Assembly: GCA_032622095.1 (NCBI GenBank)
Contig: CP136061.1
Location: forward strand, 257,642,077 to 257,706,076
DNA: 64,000 bases
Direction of reading: 5' to 3'
DNA from: Siphonodentalium dalli
Taxonomy: Eukaryota > Mollusca > Scaphopoda > Gadilida > Siphonodentaliidae
The position numbers were made by a program, and so were the translations under genes. The notes beneath the pieces were generated by a model. The model did not search any database, was not told the DNA's origin, and worked only from the letters and a program-made list of their open reading frames with translations. Positions 48,901 to 59,289 of this stretch are shown piece by piece. Numbering within the stretch: position 1 is the first letter of the stretch; the number at the start of each line of letters is the position of its first letter.

Positions 48901-50622
48901 GGTCGAGCCACACCCTTTTCAACTTGTAAACGTTATGCTTTGAAAACTACCCCACGTTTGGCAACATATGAAAGGCTGATTAAAGTCATTACCCAGCCAC
49001 ACTTCCCCGCAAGTGTTTGGACAACGAACGGATTTCAGACTGGAGAACACCCTCATTTTTACATGCCATGGTTATTATATTTATTGAATTTGTGAATTTA
49101 TTTGAGCTATTATACACCAACCGCCTGCCATAATTCCTTTTAGCTCGTATTCGTGTAAAAAGCCAAAATGGACGTAATTCTATACTTATTTAGTTTCTTC
49201 TAAGATAAGTGACCACTTGTTTTGTTGTTGTAGGGACGTGATCACATACTACATAGACTACTTTGAAATCCCCATTCCACTACAGTGCCCGGATGATAGG
49301 GTGAAATGTTGTTCCGGATTCGTCCACATGACAGGCGGTGTCTGTGTCAGTAAGTATTTGATGACTATATATATCTGGACATACAGTTCAGTGGATGTGT
49401 GTGAACTGTGCGATGGATGGTTTTTATGCGCTATGACAGTCCATACCTGTATAGATAATGCATGCCTTGGAGTTGACTTTGCCAAACTAGTCAATAGTGG
49501 ACCAAGAGGAGGAACAGTCCACGAGCCACATGGACCACTATTTTGTCATATTGAACAACACGACATGCATTATTTATTATTTTATCACACACTGGTGTCA
49601 ATTCTCTCTGTCTGATTTTGTCACATTTTATTCGCAGCGAATTTTGGAATTAGGTCTCATATTTTACGGCAACCTTTTGATGACGACAGGGGCGTAAAAT
49701 GGTTTCTTTGTGATTCGTGAATTTATTTCGAAAACTTGATAAGCTCAATTGTTGATCATCGATGTAATCAGAAAGGAAGGTTATGGCATTTAATAAGAAA
49801 AAAATATGACTGTCCGTTTGCCAATCTGTGTTCGGGTGTTAATCCGATTGTGCGAAATGTGTCTGTTCCTATAAATGTGACCCGCCATATCAAATCCAGT
49901 CGTAAGTCGGGATTTTTTACCCTGTGCCAATGCATTCTCTTATATATGCGAGTCGACCATAGGTCGCCTCGCATATATAAGCGAATCCATTGGCCTAACA
50001 ATTTTTTACAATTTTAATAATTTATTCTTGTATTCTTTAACAATTTTATAATTTCACCCATACAGAGCCCCAGACAAACATGAGCAGACGACACTCTTCT
50101 ATATGCTTCTATATATGTGTGGGGCTCCCTGCAGGGTAATGGATGTTTTTTTTATTTTATGTCCTAAAAATTGTCAGAAACATTTATTTAAAAAAAATGA
50201 TAAAAAATTGTTAGGCCAATGCATTCTCTTATATATGCGAGGCGACCTATGGTCGACTCGCATATATAAGAGAATGCATTGGCACAGGGTAAACAAATCC
50301 CGTCTTACGACTGGATTTGATATGGCGGGTCACAAATAGTAAATTAATAGTACGTGAGTAGGCCGAATACTGTGCCATCGGTATATAGTACATCAATGTG
50401 TAGCCAATCAGAACGCGCGAGATCTAATAAATGATAGCAACTTGCCCGTTTCAATATTTTCTTAATATATGTCGCTATTCGGTATGTGGCAATAAGAAAG
50501 ATATGCAATTCTTGTTTCAAACAATGGGTCTATGATTTTTTTCAGAAATAGAAACTGCTATCGAATACAAGGACACGCTGAAGGAGCTTCAGGAGGCGGG
50601 ATTACTGGGCATCGGTCGCTGA
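45924..50622 (+). CDS. Gene 1: small secreted or membrane Cys protein, 3 exons
   Basis: Exons 45924-46114, 49234-49349 and 50546-50622 (TGA). Donors are GTAAGA and GTAAGT; acceptors are TTGTTGTAG and TTTTTTTCAG. Phases match at both joins (2 nt + 1 nt, then 1 nt + 2 nt), giving 127 residues. Residues 13-30 (TVIIWLLVALPCVFYVTL) form a signal peptide or signal anchor. An acidic DDD follows, then a charged helix-like stretch. Exon 2 encodes VITYYIDYF and a C-x6-CC-x10-C module (CPDDRVKCCSGF...). Exon 3 ends in an amphipathic helix (LKELQEAGLLGIGR). Coding segments are GC-richer than the introns. I recognise no known family, but exons 2 and 3 match gene 2 on the opposite strand, the strongest evidence that both are real. 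The start could also be ATG 45951 or lie in an unseen upstream exon. Introns carry MITEs at 46712, 48170 and 49876. Confidence 0.75.
46712..47196. mobile_element. G-tract MITE, copy 2 (in gene 1 intron 1)
   Basis: A G-run start and CCCCCCTG end are flanked by 7-bp CATATCC duplications (46705-46711 and 47197-47203). The interior matches copies 1 and 3 but lacks ~65 bp between GTGGGTG and TACAACAAATTATCG. Confidence 0.9.
47204..47528 (+). other. Unassigned ~108-codon open stretch
   Basis: Past the MITE end, a frame stays open to 47525 (TAA by 47528) and includes CKMCGTTYNNEMIYAF and several hydrophobic-charged alternations. It lies inside gene 1 intron 1. No splice donor was found, so it is either an unrelated exon, an alternative terminal exon, or chance. 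Confidence 0.2.
48170..48472. mobile_element. TTAA-flanked MITE, 303 bp
   Basis: Ends AGGGATACTGTACACTAAAT and ATTTAGTGTACAGTACCTAT are inverted repeats that pair for ~95 bp (48170-48266 with 48378-48472). They are flanked by TTAA at 48166-48169 and 48473-48476. TTAA targeting suggests a Kolobok- or piggyBac-type mobiliser. Lies in gene 1 intron 1. Confidence 0.8.
48718..48925 (+). repeat. Dispersed repeat copy
   Basis: CATATTATGGACTTGTTCGG through TTACTTCTCGATTCGGG, collinear with 42903-43100 and 3335-3480. Truncated before the conserved frame. Confidence 0.55.
49876..50334. mobile_element. Hairpin-in-TIR MITE, copy A (gene 1 intron 2)
   Basis: Starts TGTGACCCGCCATATCAAAT and ends in the exact inverse. 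Each terminal repeat (~120 bp) carries its own ~68-bp hairpin (GCATTCTCTTATATATGCGA and inverse) around a GTCGACCATAGGTCGCC centre. The interior holds GGGGCTCCCTGCAGGGTAAT. No coding, no clear target duplication. Confidence 0.9.
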
Positions 50623-50711
50623 TCGGGTGATGTGTGTCACGAGTCGGGATTACTCGGAATTACTCGGGATTACTCGGGAGTACTCGGCATCGGTCGCTTA
50701 ACGGGCTGAGA

Positions 50712-50724
50712 AATAAAGAATAAA
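50712..50724 (+). promoter_or_regulatory. Poly(A) signals of gene 1
   Basis: Two AATAAA hexamers (50712-50717 and 50719-50724) lie 90-102 nt after the gene 1 stop codon. Confidence 0.5.
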
Positions 50725-50854
50725 ACAATCGACTCGCTATTTACATACAATTACAAAGCCCGTGTACGCAATACACTATATCCCAGTCGGTGATTGGTCA
50801 ACTGCCAATTGGATCAAGCCTTTCATATCTCAATAAACCACATCATAACACGAA

Positions 50855-51148
50855 CCGACGTCACATCTTCTTGACCTACATGTAGATGACTAAAAGTTAT
50901 ATATGGAATCAACGGGCGTGGTTTTTAAGGGCGTGTGATACTAATCATTCGATAATTATTCCCAGGTAGAATATTGGGCTAACTTACAGTTCTACATGAT
51001 ATAATGCACATTGTGGAGGAATAAAATACTAATTAAAAAGTATCGATCTATCTATATTTAATAAATGAATAGAGTTTGATTCCGCTAGCACATTTAGTGC
51101 GATCAGCTTGTTAAAGCAGCATGGCGGTTTGCGCTCCAAAATACGCTT
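50855..51148 (+). repeat. Segmental duplication, first copy (left part)
   Basis: CGACGTCACATCTTCTTGAC through GCGCTCCAAAATACGC, ~97% identical to 52283-52576. Confidence 0.85.
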
Positions 51149-51436
51149 TATAATAATCGCTTTTGAATTTTCCCCACTAACTAAATAGGTCGACACATAC
51201 AGGAACTACTCTTATATGAGCATTATATGAGCACAAAGACGTATTGAACGATTGAAGTCATAAAAAAAAAATTGAAACTCCATGATTCTGTCCCAATCAA
51301 ATTGTGCGACATTTTTATTCATTAAAATTCTGGAATCGGGCACGGAATTACACGCGTGACTTCCGGAAAATATATATTGCAACAACTAACACAAATTTAC
51401 GCAGTGCTTTCTCATTTGTTTTAACTGTTAAGAATA

Positions 51437-51893
51437 TGTGACCCGCCATATCAAATCCAGTCGTAAGTCGGGATTTTTTTACCCTGTGCCAATGCATTCT
51501 CTTATATATGCGAGTCGACCATAGATCGCCTCGTATATATAAGAGAATGCATTGGCCTAACAATTTTTTATCATTTTTTTAATTAAATGTTTCTGACAAT
51601 TTTTAGGACATAAAATAAAAAACATCCATTACCCTGCAGGGAGCCCCACACATATATAGAAGCATATAGAAGTGTGTCGTCTGCTCATGTTTGTCTGGGG
51701 CTCTGTATGGGTGAAATTATAAAATTGTTAAAGAATACAAGAAAAAATTATTAAAATTGTAAAAAATTGTTAGGCCAATGCATTCTCTTATATATGCGAG
51801 GCGACCTATGGTCGACTCGCATATATAAGAGAATGCATTGGCACAGGGTAAAAAAATCCCGACTTACGACTGGATTTGATATGGCGGGTCACA
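51437..51893. mobile_element. Hairpin-in-TIR MITE, copy B
   Basis: The same ends and hairpins as copy A with the interior inverted relative to it (ACATCCATTACCCTGCAGGG orientation). One hairpin arm has point changes (CATAGATCGCCTCGTATATA). Confidence 0.9.
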
Positions 51894-52276
51894 TATGTAG
51901 TACAATACACGTTTGAGAGCGATGACGACTGTAGATGTTCTTCCTATGGTTTACATGCATGTGTAATTTTTACTCGACCGGTGACAACAACAATCGAAAC
52001 GGCACAACCGAAACAATCTGAAATTAAAAAACATATATATTAGAAGCAAAAATAGGCATTTGCAGTGCTAAATGGACGAATTTGTTCGAAAAGTTTGTGT
52101 TCATGTGCTTAGCGACTTGTTTAGTGTGGCACGGGTCAGCATCCGCATGGTGCCCCCTCCCCCGACACGACCAGACGACATCCAGTTATAGATCATTCTA
52201 TCTATGGTTTAATATGGCACAGGTTAGTGACTTGTTTAGTGTGGCACGGGTCAGCATCCGCATGGTGCCCCCCCCC

Positions 52277-52576
52277 GACACGAACAGACGTCACATCTTC
52301 TTGACATACATGTATATGACTAAAAGTTATACATGGAATCAACGGGCGTGTTTTTTAAGGGCGTGTGAGACTAATCATTCGATAATTATTCCCAGGTAGA
52401 ATATTGGGCTAACTTACAGTTCTACATGATATAATGCTCATTGTGGAGGAATAAAATACTAATTAAAAAGTATCGATCTATCTATATTTAATAAATGAAT
52501 AGAGTTTGATTCCGCTAGCACATTTAGTGCGATCAGCTTGTTAAAGCAGCATGGCGGTTTGCGCTCCAAAATACGC
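52277..52576 (+). repeat. Segmental duplication, second copy
   Basis: Matches 50855-51148 and then jumps at AATACGC directly into the right-end hairpin of the MITE. The intervening ~620 bp present in the first copy is missing. Confidence 0.85.
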
Positions 52577-52693
52577 CAATGCATTCTCTTATATATGCGA
52601 GGCGACCTATGGTCGACTCGCATATATAAGAGAATGCATTGGCACAGGGTAAAAAATCCCGACTTACGACTGGATTTGATATGGCGGGTCACA
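52575..52693. mobile_element. Hairpin-in-TIR MITE, right end only (copy D)
   Basis: GCCAATGCATTCTCTTATAT through ATATGGCGGGTCACA: one terminal hairpin plus the outer repeat. The downstream flank (TATGGTTTACATGCATGTGT) matches the flank of copy B, so it was made by duplication and deletion rather than transposition. Confidence 0.85.
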
Positions 52694-52796
52694 TACATGT
52701 ATGTAGTACAATAAACGTTTCAGGGTGAAGACGGCTGTATATGTTCTTCCTATGGTTTACATGCATGTGTAATTTTTACTCGACCGGTGACAACAA

Positions 52797-53449
52797 CTTG
52801 TTTAATATGGCACAGGTTAGCGACTTGTTTAATATGGCACAGGTTAGTGACTTGTTTAATATGACACAGGTAATTGACTTGTTTAATATGACACAGGTTA
52901 GTGACTTGCTTAATATGGCACAGGTTAGCGACTTGTTTAATATGACACAGGTTAGTGACTTGTTTAATATGACACAGGTTAGTGACTTGTTTAATATGAC
53001 ACAGGTTAGTGACTTGTTTAATATGGCACAGGTTAGTGACTTGTTTAATATGGCACAGGTTAGTGACTTGTTTAATATGGCACAGGTTAGTGACTTGTTT
53101 AATATGACACAGGTTAGTGACTTGTTTAATATGACACAGGTTAGTGAATTGTTTAATATGACACAGGTTAGTGACTTGTTTAATATGACACAGGTTAGTG
53201 ACTTGTTTAATATGGCACAGGTTAGCGACTTGTTTAATATGGCACAGGTTAGCGACTTGTTTAATATGGCACAGGTTAGCGACTTGTTTAATATGGCACA
53301 GGTTAGCGACTTGTTTAATATGGCACAGGTTAGCGACTTGTTTAATATGACACAGGTTAGCGACTTGTTTAATATGGCACATGTTAGTGACTTGTTTAAT
53401 ATGGCACAGGTTAGTGACTTGTTTAATATGGCACAGGTTAGTGACTTGC
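52797..53449 (+). repeat. 27-bp minisatellite, ~24 units
   Basis: Units of ACTTGTTTAATATGGCACAG plus GTTAGTG, varying at ATGGCA/ATGACA and TTAGTG/TTAGCG. The 9-codon period keeps frames open on both strands, for example 52741-53487 (+) and 52776-53495 (-). A likely founder unit lies at about 52205-52240. Confidence 0.95.
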
Positions 53450-54090
53450 AACTGATGATGATCCTATTGTTATTATTTATCTTTTGACTTTTCAAAACTT
53501 TACCTCATTGGTCTTTGAAATTTTAAAGTTTTACCTTTTTCCTTAAATTAAATTATTTTAGGATTCTTTGATTTTAATTATCCCCTTTTGACCTGTATGT
53601 TCCAAATTCTTTTCAAAAAATCTTTTAAGCCGCTCCAGGACGTTGCTCTCTGATTCTAACCTTTTCCAAGAACACGAGGAACCCAGTATCTGCATGTGAT
53701 TGGGACCCTTACCCTAATATACTCCCCCTTCTTTCATATACTTTGCAGACACTCTCCTCTTGTTCTTGACATCCATTACATTTTTGCTCCGCCAATATTA
53801 TGTGGGTAAATTGACGAATATGTTTAAGCCATTATTCTTTCTTACTAAAACCTCTGTTGACTAACAAAAAAGCCTTTGGGTCTACCTGCCAGTGCATTAC
53901 TCTGACTTGGTTTCTGTCATTCTAGTGTGCTAGGTTTGGTGTTACTTAACCTGGAACTCGTGTTACCTGGTCTGACACCCACTTACCTGTATTGGTTACA
54001 CATAAACAAAAATATATTAGAAACACGCATTTTCAGTGCTATATGGACGAATTTGTTCGAAATGTTTTGAGATACCTCTTATCAAATTAT
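53450..54090. other. No supported gene
   Basis: T/C-rich unique sequence. 54005-54062 repeats 52030-52094 (TTTTCAGTGCTATATGGACG and AATTTGTTCGAAA), another trace of local duplication. Confidence 0.35.
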
Positions 54091-54181
54091 GGTAGCGCTT
54101 CGGCTCGTATTCACCAACTGAGTGTATATATATAGTAACGCTTCGGCTCGTATTCACCAACTGAGTGTATATATATATGCC
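54091..54181 (+). repeat. ~46-bp direct repeat, two copies
   Basis: CGCTTCGGCTCGTATTCACC followed by AACTGAGTGTATATATATA occurs twice in tandem. Confidence 0.8.
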
Positions 54182-54486
54182 AGGTTTGTTTTTATATCGA
54201 TCGAGGCTCATGCAGGTCGATTGGATTGACATCACCTCAGTATGGGATTATCCAATCTAGGGGATTTGGCGGTTATCATAGAATATTTGCATAGCCCGCC
54301 TGTGTTTCCCTAATTCGTGGTCGGTTATTTATATCGATCACGTTATCATTACTAAGTGCTTGGAAATATTGGGCTGACTTGAGTGCTGCGTGGGCTAGTC
54401 TCAAATACTCGGGACATTTTTTCAAAATAAATACAAATACAATCAGCTTTTTACGGGAATAAATAATCAAAAAACTATATAAATAC

Positions 54487-54997
54487 CAGGGGGGGGGGGG
54501 TGAAAACAAAATATGCCGGGGTGGGTGGGTGGTCAAAGCCACCAACAACCAATTTTTTCCGCAACTAAAACAAAAAAATCCTGCTTGTTTTTTTAGTGTT
54601 TTGGCAATGAGTTGGGCTTCAAAACCACTTTGAATGAGAGAAATAATGTAATTCTAACTGGTAAACTGACTGCAGGCAGTTATCGTGTTGTATTTTGTTG
54701 CAAAATTTGAAATCCAAGATGGCCGCTGGCAGCCATGACTCATTCCTATTTACATGTCCATGTTAACATCCATGATAAATAGTATGCACAGAAATTCATA
54801 TACAGCTGTTTACAGTGAATTTCCCCCCGCAAATCTCTGTTTTAGTGTTAAAAGGGGGGTGGGTGTTAAAAAATGGTCGGAAAAAACTGCCGAAAACGGA
54901 AAATAATTTGGCGGTGGGGGTGGGTGGGTACAAAAAATGATCGAAAGGGAAAAAATGCCATACGTGCCTGAATATTTTTCCGACCCCCCCCCCCCTG
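54487..54997. mobile_element. G-tract MITE, copy 3
   Basis: CAGGGGGGGGGGGGTGAAAA start and CCCCCCCTG end with 7-bp TAAATAC duplications (54480-54486 and 54998-55004). The interior is collinear with copy 1 but lacks GTTTTTTTGGCCGAATGACC. Confidence 0.9.
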
Positions 54998-55111
54998 TAA
55001 ATACAAGAAATGAATGCAGTGGGTGTGCGCATGTGTTATTTGGGACTATGACGATGTGGTCGTCGGGTGTATTTTCAGTGAGAACAGCTTCGCGGTTAAC
55101 ACAATGTGCCC

Positions 55112-55577
55112 CAACGACCACAGCGCCATACCCCAAATAACGCACAAATAACACTACATTCATTAACGACCACAGCGCCATACCCCCAATAACGCACAAA
55201 TAACACTACATTAATTAACGACCACAGCGCCATACCCCAATAACGCACAAATAACACTACATTAATTAACGACCACAGCGCCATATCCCAATAACGCACA
55301 AATAACACTATATTCATTAACAACCACAGCGCCATACCCCAATAACGCACAAATAACACTACATTAATTAACGACCACAGCGCCATACCCCAATAACGCA
55401 CAAATAACACTACATTCATTAACAACCACAGCGCCATACCCCAAATAACGCACAAATAACACTACATTAATTAACGAACACAGCGCCATACCCCCAATAA
55501 CGCACAAATAACACTACATTAATTAACGACCACAGCGCCATACCCCCAATAACGCACAAATAACACTACATTAATTA
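55112..55577. repeat. 51-bp minisatellite, ~9 units
   Basis: Units of TAATTAACGACCACAGCGCC then ATACCCCAATAACGCACAAA and TAACACTACAT. Because 51 bp is 17 codons, a repetitive minus-strand frame spans 55096-55455. Confidence 0.95.
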
Positions 55578-56364
55578 TCGTGCCAACCCTGAAGGTGATT
55601 AATCATCTTCAAAAATGACATATCATTTACCGTGATATAGAAAAAGGTAAAGTGGTGATACTGTCGTTTAATATATTGTTTAAATATATTTTCTGAGCGC
55701 GACAAACTTGTTTTCTCAAGCCATTGTTTGTGTACTTATAAATCTCGTTGCTTTGATATTCTACGGACATGATATACGCATGTTTGATAAGAGAAAGGCT
55801 GGCCTCTATGTTCATATACGCAAAGCGTCCAATTGACATACAATTAAGAGATCTCCAGCCCAAGATTCTGAACGTAAAGTCTGTTATAGAAGAGTAACGA
55901 GGCGGGACTCGTTCCAAAGAAACATCATCGCAACCGTTATCCCAAGCGTTTGTGGACGGAGAAGACCTGGCCTATCAAATAAACTACACTCTATATACGT
56001 TGGTCGATACGCAAACCACTTCGATGAACCAGCTGCAAATGGTGACATGTCACGACGTAGTTTTACAGCAAACAACAAACGCATACGAGCGTTTTATTAC
56101 GGAAACTAAACGTTTTTGACAAATGATATTAACTTAATTAATAAGTAGGACATAAACATGTTTATTGTTGTTTATTGCTTTTTTCGACCTGGTACTTGCT
56201 CGGCCATAACAATGTTTTAAATAAACACAATCAACGTTGGCACCCCCACCACCTTACATCATCCTTTCCTAACGATCCGCAAAGATCATCCTGAATTCAC
56301 CAGTCACCATTCTCTCACATTCCACACAGCTGTAAATAAGTTACTTATTGTGCCACTTTGTCAA
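55578..56364. other. No supported gene
   Basis: A 96-codon minus-strand frame (55627-55917) and a smaller one (55884-56084) show no motif. The segment 55900-56100 is slightly GC-richer. Confidence 0.3.
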
Positions 56365-56468
56365 TTATGTAATTTTGAAACAATGTATACCGGAGAGGGG
56401 CTCATTAAGTTATGTAACTTGTGCCCCAATCCACTTTGTATTATTACAAATAAAATATGTTTAAAGTA
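56365..56468 (+). mobile_element. LINE 3' tail fragment
   Basis: GGAGAGGGGCTCATTAAGTT, TTGTGCCCCAATCC and a terminal ACAAATAAAATATGTTT match the reverse complement of 62214-62320. Plus-strand orientation. Confidence 0.6.
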
Positions 56469-57609
56469 AAAAAGTAACGCATACGAGCAAGCTCACGTTA
56501 TCGTGTACACGATGTGGTGATAATAGTATGTGTACACGTAGGGTGATAATAGTATGTGCAAAAATGTGAATATTTCCAGTTATTTTTCTAGCATTTTGGT
56601 CAGCTCATATTTCATTGCACTAAGAAATATAGAGATGTTCCCCCAATTGCAAATCGTTGTTTGCGTTCTCTGCTATCCATTGTCGCTACGGTGTGCTGCC
56701 ATTTACCTTATAAGCAACACGTGCAGGCAACACACTACCCGATTTATAAAAATAAATGCAGTTGGTGAATACGAGCGTTCATGTTTCTTGCCGTCTGTGA
56801 AATACCCATTCTCAGAAAACTTCACACCCACGTAATAGACACCGTTTGCACAATGAACAGCGACAGATAATTATTACGAATAGGGTACTACGTCACTAGA
56901 ATTTGTTTTCTTCTATATGTTGTCGTTGTCCCTATTCGTTGGTACGATTACGGTTTCGGATTTTCAACGAAAGTCACAAATACATCATAAGTTCGCGATC
57001 TTTTCTTACCTCATCACTGTGGGAGATGACTCTGATATTATGTACTTAAATTTTGATCACCATTAGGCCTTATTTTTGATCTATTATTGGCAAGCATATC
57101 ATTCGTCGTCGTGAAACACGAGAATCTTGCGAAACACAACGCGATAAGCTATGACCTGATAACAACATACATGTAATTAAATACAAATTAATAACGGAAC
57201 GCAGAACTATAGTTTCCTTACTGTTACTACCGGGTGGGGAGGGGGGGGGGGGGGGGGGGGTCAAGCACGATTATCCGACAGAGGACTCGTAATCGTCAAT
57301 TCAGCGAAAAGGATTTTGGACCGTGCGAGAAAATTACGACTACAAATAGCGGTTCGTAATATTTAGTTATATGTAGTCGTTCATCACGCGAAAGGTGTCT
57401 AATACATAATGGCAATGAGTCTGTCTACAAGTGTATGTTTAAGCAGATTGGAAAACAAAAAGCACAATCACAAAAAATTAAAATGGCTCAGCTTGCCTGT
57501 TTGCCTGTCTGAGATTTCCGAGAACGTTGCCTGGTTTATAAACTCTTTCACGAATGTTTGTGCATACCACGGAAGAGCATAAATAGCAAGTCATGTGTGT
57601 GTATAATAA
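56469..57609. other. No supported gene; poly(G) run
   Basis: No gene called. A run of about 20 G lies at 57241-57260. GTGTACACG...GTGGTGATAATAGTATG is duplicated near 56500-56560. Confidence 0.4.
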
Positions 57610-57615
57610 TTTATT
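57610..57615 (-). promoter_or_regulatory. Poly(A) signal of gene 2
   Basis: AATAAA on the minus strand, 17 nt after the gene 2 stop codon (57632-57634). Confidence 0.5.
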
Positions 57616-57631
57616 CTCTTCAAGCAGAGCT

Positions 57632-59289
57632 CTAGCCGAGTAGCTGAGCAGCAAGTTCCTTCAAGTCATCCAGATCTGAAAGCAAAGTATCGAGAATACA
57701 ATAGACGCTCAATATAATTTGGTTTGGCACCACATGTCAATGTAGTATATACACTATATATATATCTATATATATATTGTGTACGTTACAGTGGACCACA
57801 CGGCCTTCTCAGCGGGTACATGTGTAAATAATATATGTGACCCGCCATATCAAATCCAGTCGTAAGTCGGGATTTGTTTTACCCTGTGCCAATGCATTCT
57901 CTTATATATGCGAGTCGACCATAGGTCGCCTCGCATATATAAGATAATGCATTGGCCTAACAATTTTTTATCATTTGTTTTAAATAAATGTTTCTTACAA
58001 TTTTTAGGACATAAAATAAAAAACATCCATTACCCTGCAGGGAGCCCCACACATATATAGAAGCATATAAAAGAGTGTCGTCTGCTCATGTTTGTATGGG
58101 GCTCTGTATGGGTGAAACTATAAAATTGTTAAAGAATACAAGAACAAATTATTAAAATTGTAAAATATTGTTAGGCCAATGCATTCTCTTATATATGCGA
58201 GGCGACCTATGGTCGACTCGCATATATAAGAGAATGCATTGGCACAGGGTAAAACAATCCCGACTTACGACTGGATTTGATATGGCGGGTCACACATGTC
58301 TATCAATAGTAGCATGGATAAATATAAATAAATTTGTTCTTTTATTCATTGTTGATATTTCTCCAATAACGAAATTTCGCATGTTGAAACCATATATATG
58401 CAAACAAAACTGTTACAGTGATTTGTCAACAAACATCTAGAATCATGTAGTAAGTTAAAAATATTGTAGTTCAGAATTCAGATTTTTTAATGACTCAATC
58501 AGTCGAATAACATTCGTTCTGACATTTATAACGGATGCTGACATTTATAACGGATGCTGACATTTATAACGGATGCTGACATTTATAACGGATTCTGACA
58601 CTGACATTTATAACGGATGCTGACATTTATAACGGATGCTGACATTTATAACTGATGCTGACATTTATAACGGATGCTGACATTTATAACGGATGCTGAC
58701 ATTTATAACGGATGCTGACATTTATAACGGATGTTGACATTTATAACGGATGCTGACATTTATAACGGATGCTGAGTCAGGTGTGGACTTTCCAACTGTT
58801 AACATTTTGGATCAAAGTGTCACGACGCATCTGGTTTTGACATATCAGGGACGATACATATACCATGCACCGCTTCCTTCATTGTATCTAAGCATCGACA
58901 TTACTGTACATATACAACGCACCCCTCCATTCAATTTATCTAAGCATCGACATTACTCTACATATACAACGCACCCCTCCCTTCAGTTTATATAAGCATC
59001 GACATTACTGTATGTATACAACGCATCCATCCCTTCAATTTATCTAAGCATCGACATTACTGTACATATACCACGCACCCCTCCCTTCAATTTATCTAAG
59101 CATCAACATTACTGCACATATACCACGCACCCCTCCCTTCAATTTATATGAGCATCGACATTACTGACATACTTACGAACACACTTATGAGAGACGGCGA
59201 TATACATGTTGCAGCAGACGATATCGCCACGTGGACACGTCTGGGTTTGTGGCTCCATGAAGTACTCGTGGACGTAGGTGACTACCTGT
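57632..59289 (-). CDS. Gene 2: paralogue of gene 1, last two exons
   Basis: Exons on the minus strand are 59289-59177 (acceptor TTTACAG, donor GTAAGT) and 57675-57632 (acceptor TTGCTTTCAG, stop TAG). The first encodes QVVTYVHEYFMEP..., then a C-x6-CC-x9-C module (CPRGDIVCCNMY...C). The second encodes LDDLKELAAQLLG. Gene 1 has VITYYIDYF..., C-x6-CC-x10-C and LKELQEAGLLG at the same exon positions and with the same phase-1 intron, so the two are paralogues. Gene 2 lacks gene 1's last three residues (IGR). The N-terminal hydrophobic exon is not identified; a candidate is the triplicated frame at 59.9-60.9 kb, but its splice phase does not fit without using the alternative acceptor at 59285. Converges on gene 1, tail to tail, about 7 kb apart. 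Function unknown; probably secreted or membrane-anchored, with disulphides. Confidence 0.7.
57836..58294. mobile_element. Hairpin-in-TIR MITE, copy C (gene 2 intron)
   Basis: Full-length 459-bp element with the same ends and hairpins as copies A and B, interior oriented as in B. Very similar to B, so activity was recent. Confidence 0.9.
58519..58773. repeat. 19-bp minisatellite, ~13 units
   Basis: TGACATTTATAACGGATGC repeated with few changes. One unit has a TGACACTGACATT expansion (about 58596). Within the gene 2 intron. Confidence 0.95.
58865..59170. repeat. 52-bp minisatellite abutting a splice donor
   Basis: Units of CATCGACATTACTGTACATA then TACAACGCACCCCTCCCTTC and AATTTATCTAAG. The last unit's CATCGACATTACTGACATAC runs into ACTTAC, the complement of gene 2's GTAAGT donor. 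The array therefore grew from intron sequence adjoining exon 2. Confidence 0.85.

Noticed and set aside
49234-49349. Conotoxin-like reading of the C-x6-CC motif
   Set aside because: Only four cysteines, a long charged flank and a C-terminal helix; the spacing alone does not support a toxin call.
52741-53495. Open frames of 233-248 codons on both strands with 9-residue repeats
   Set aside because: A 27-bp tandem repeat is open in several frames on both strands at once; no domain or splice context.
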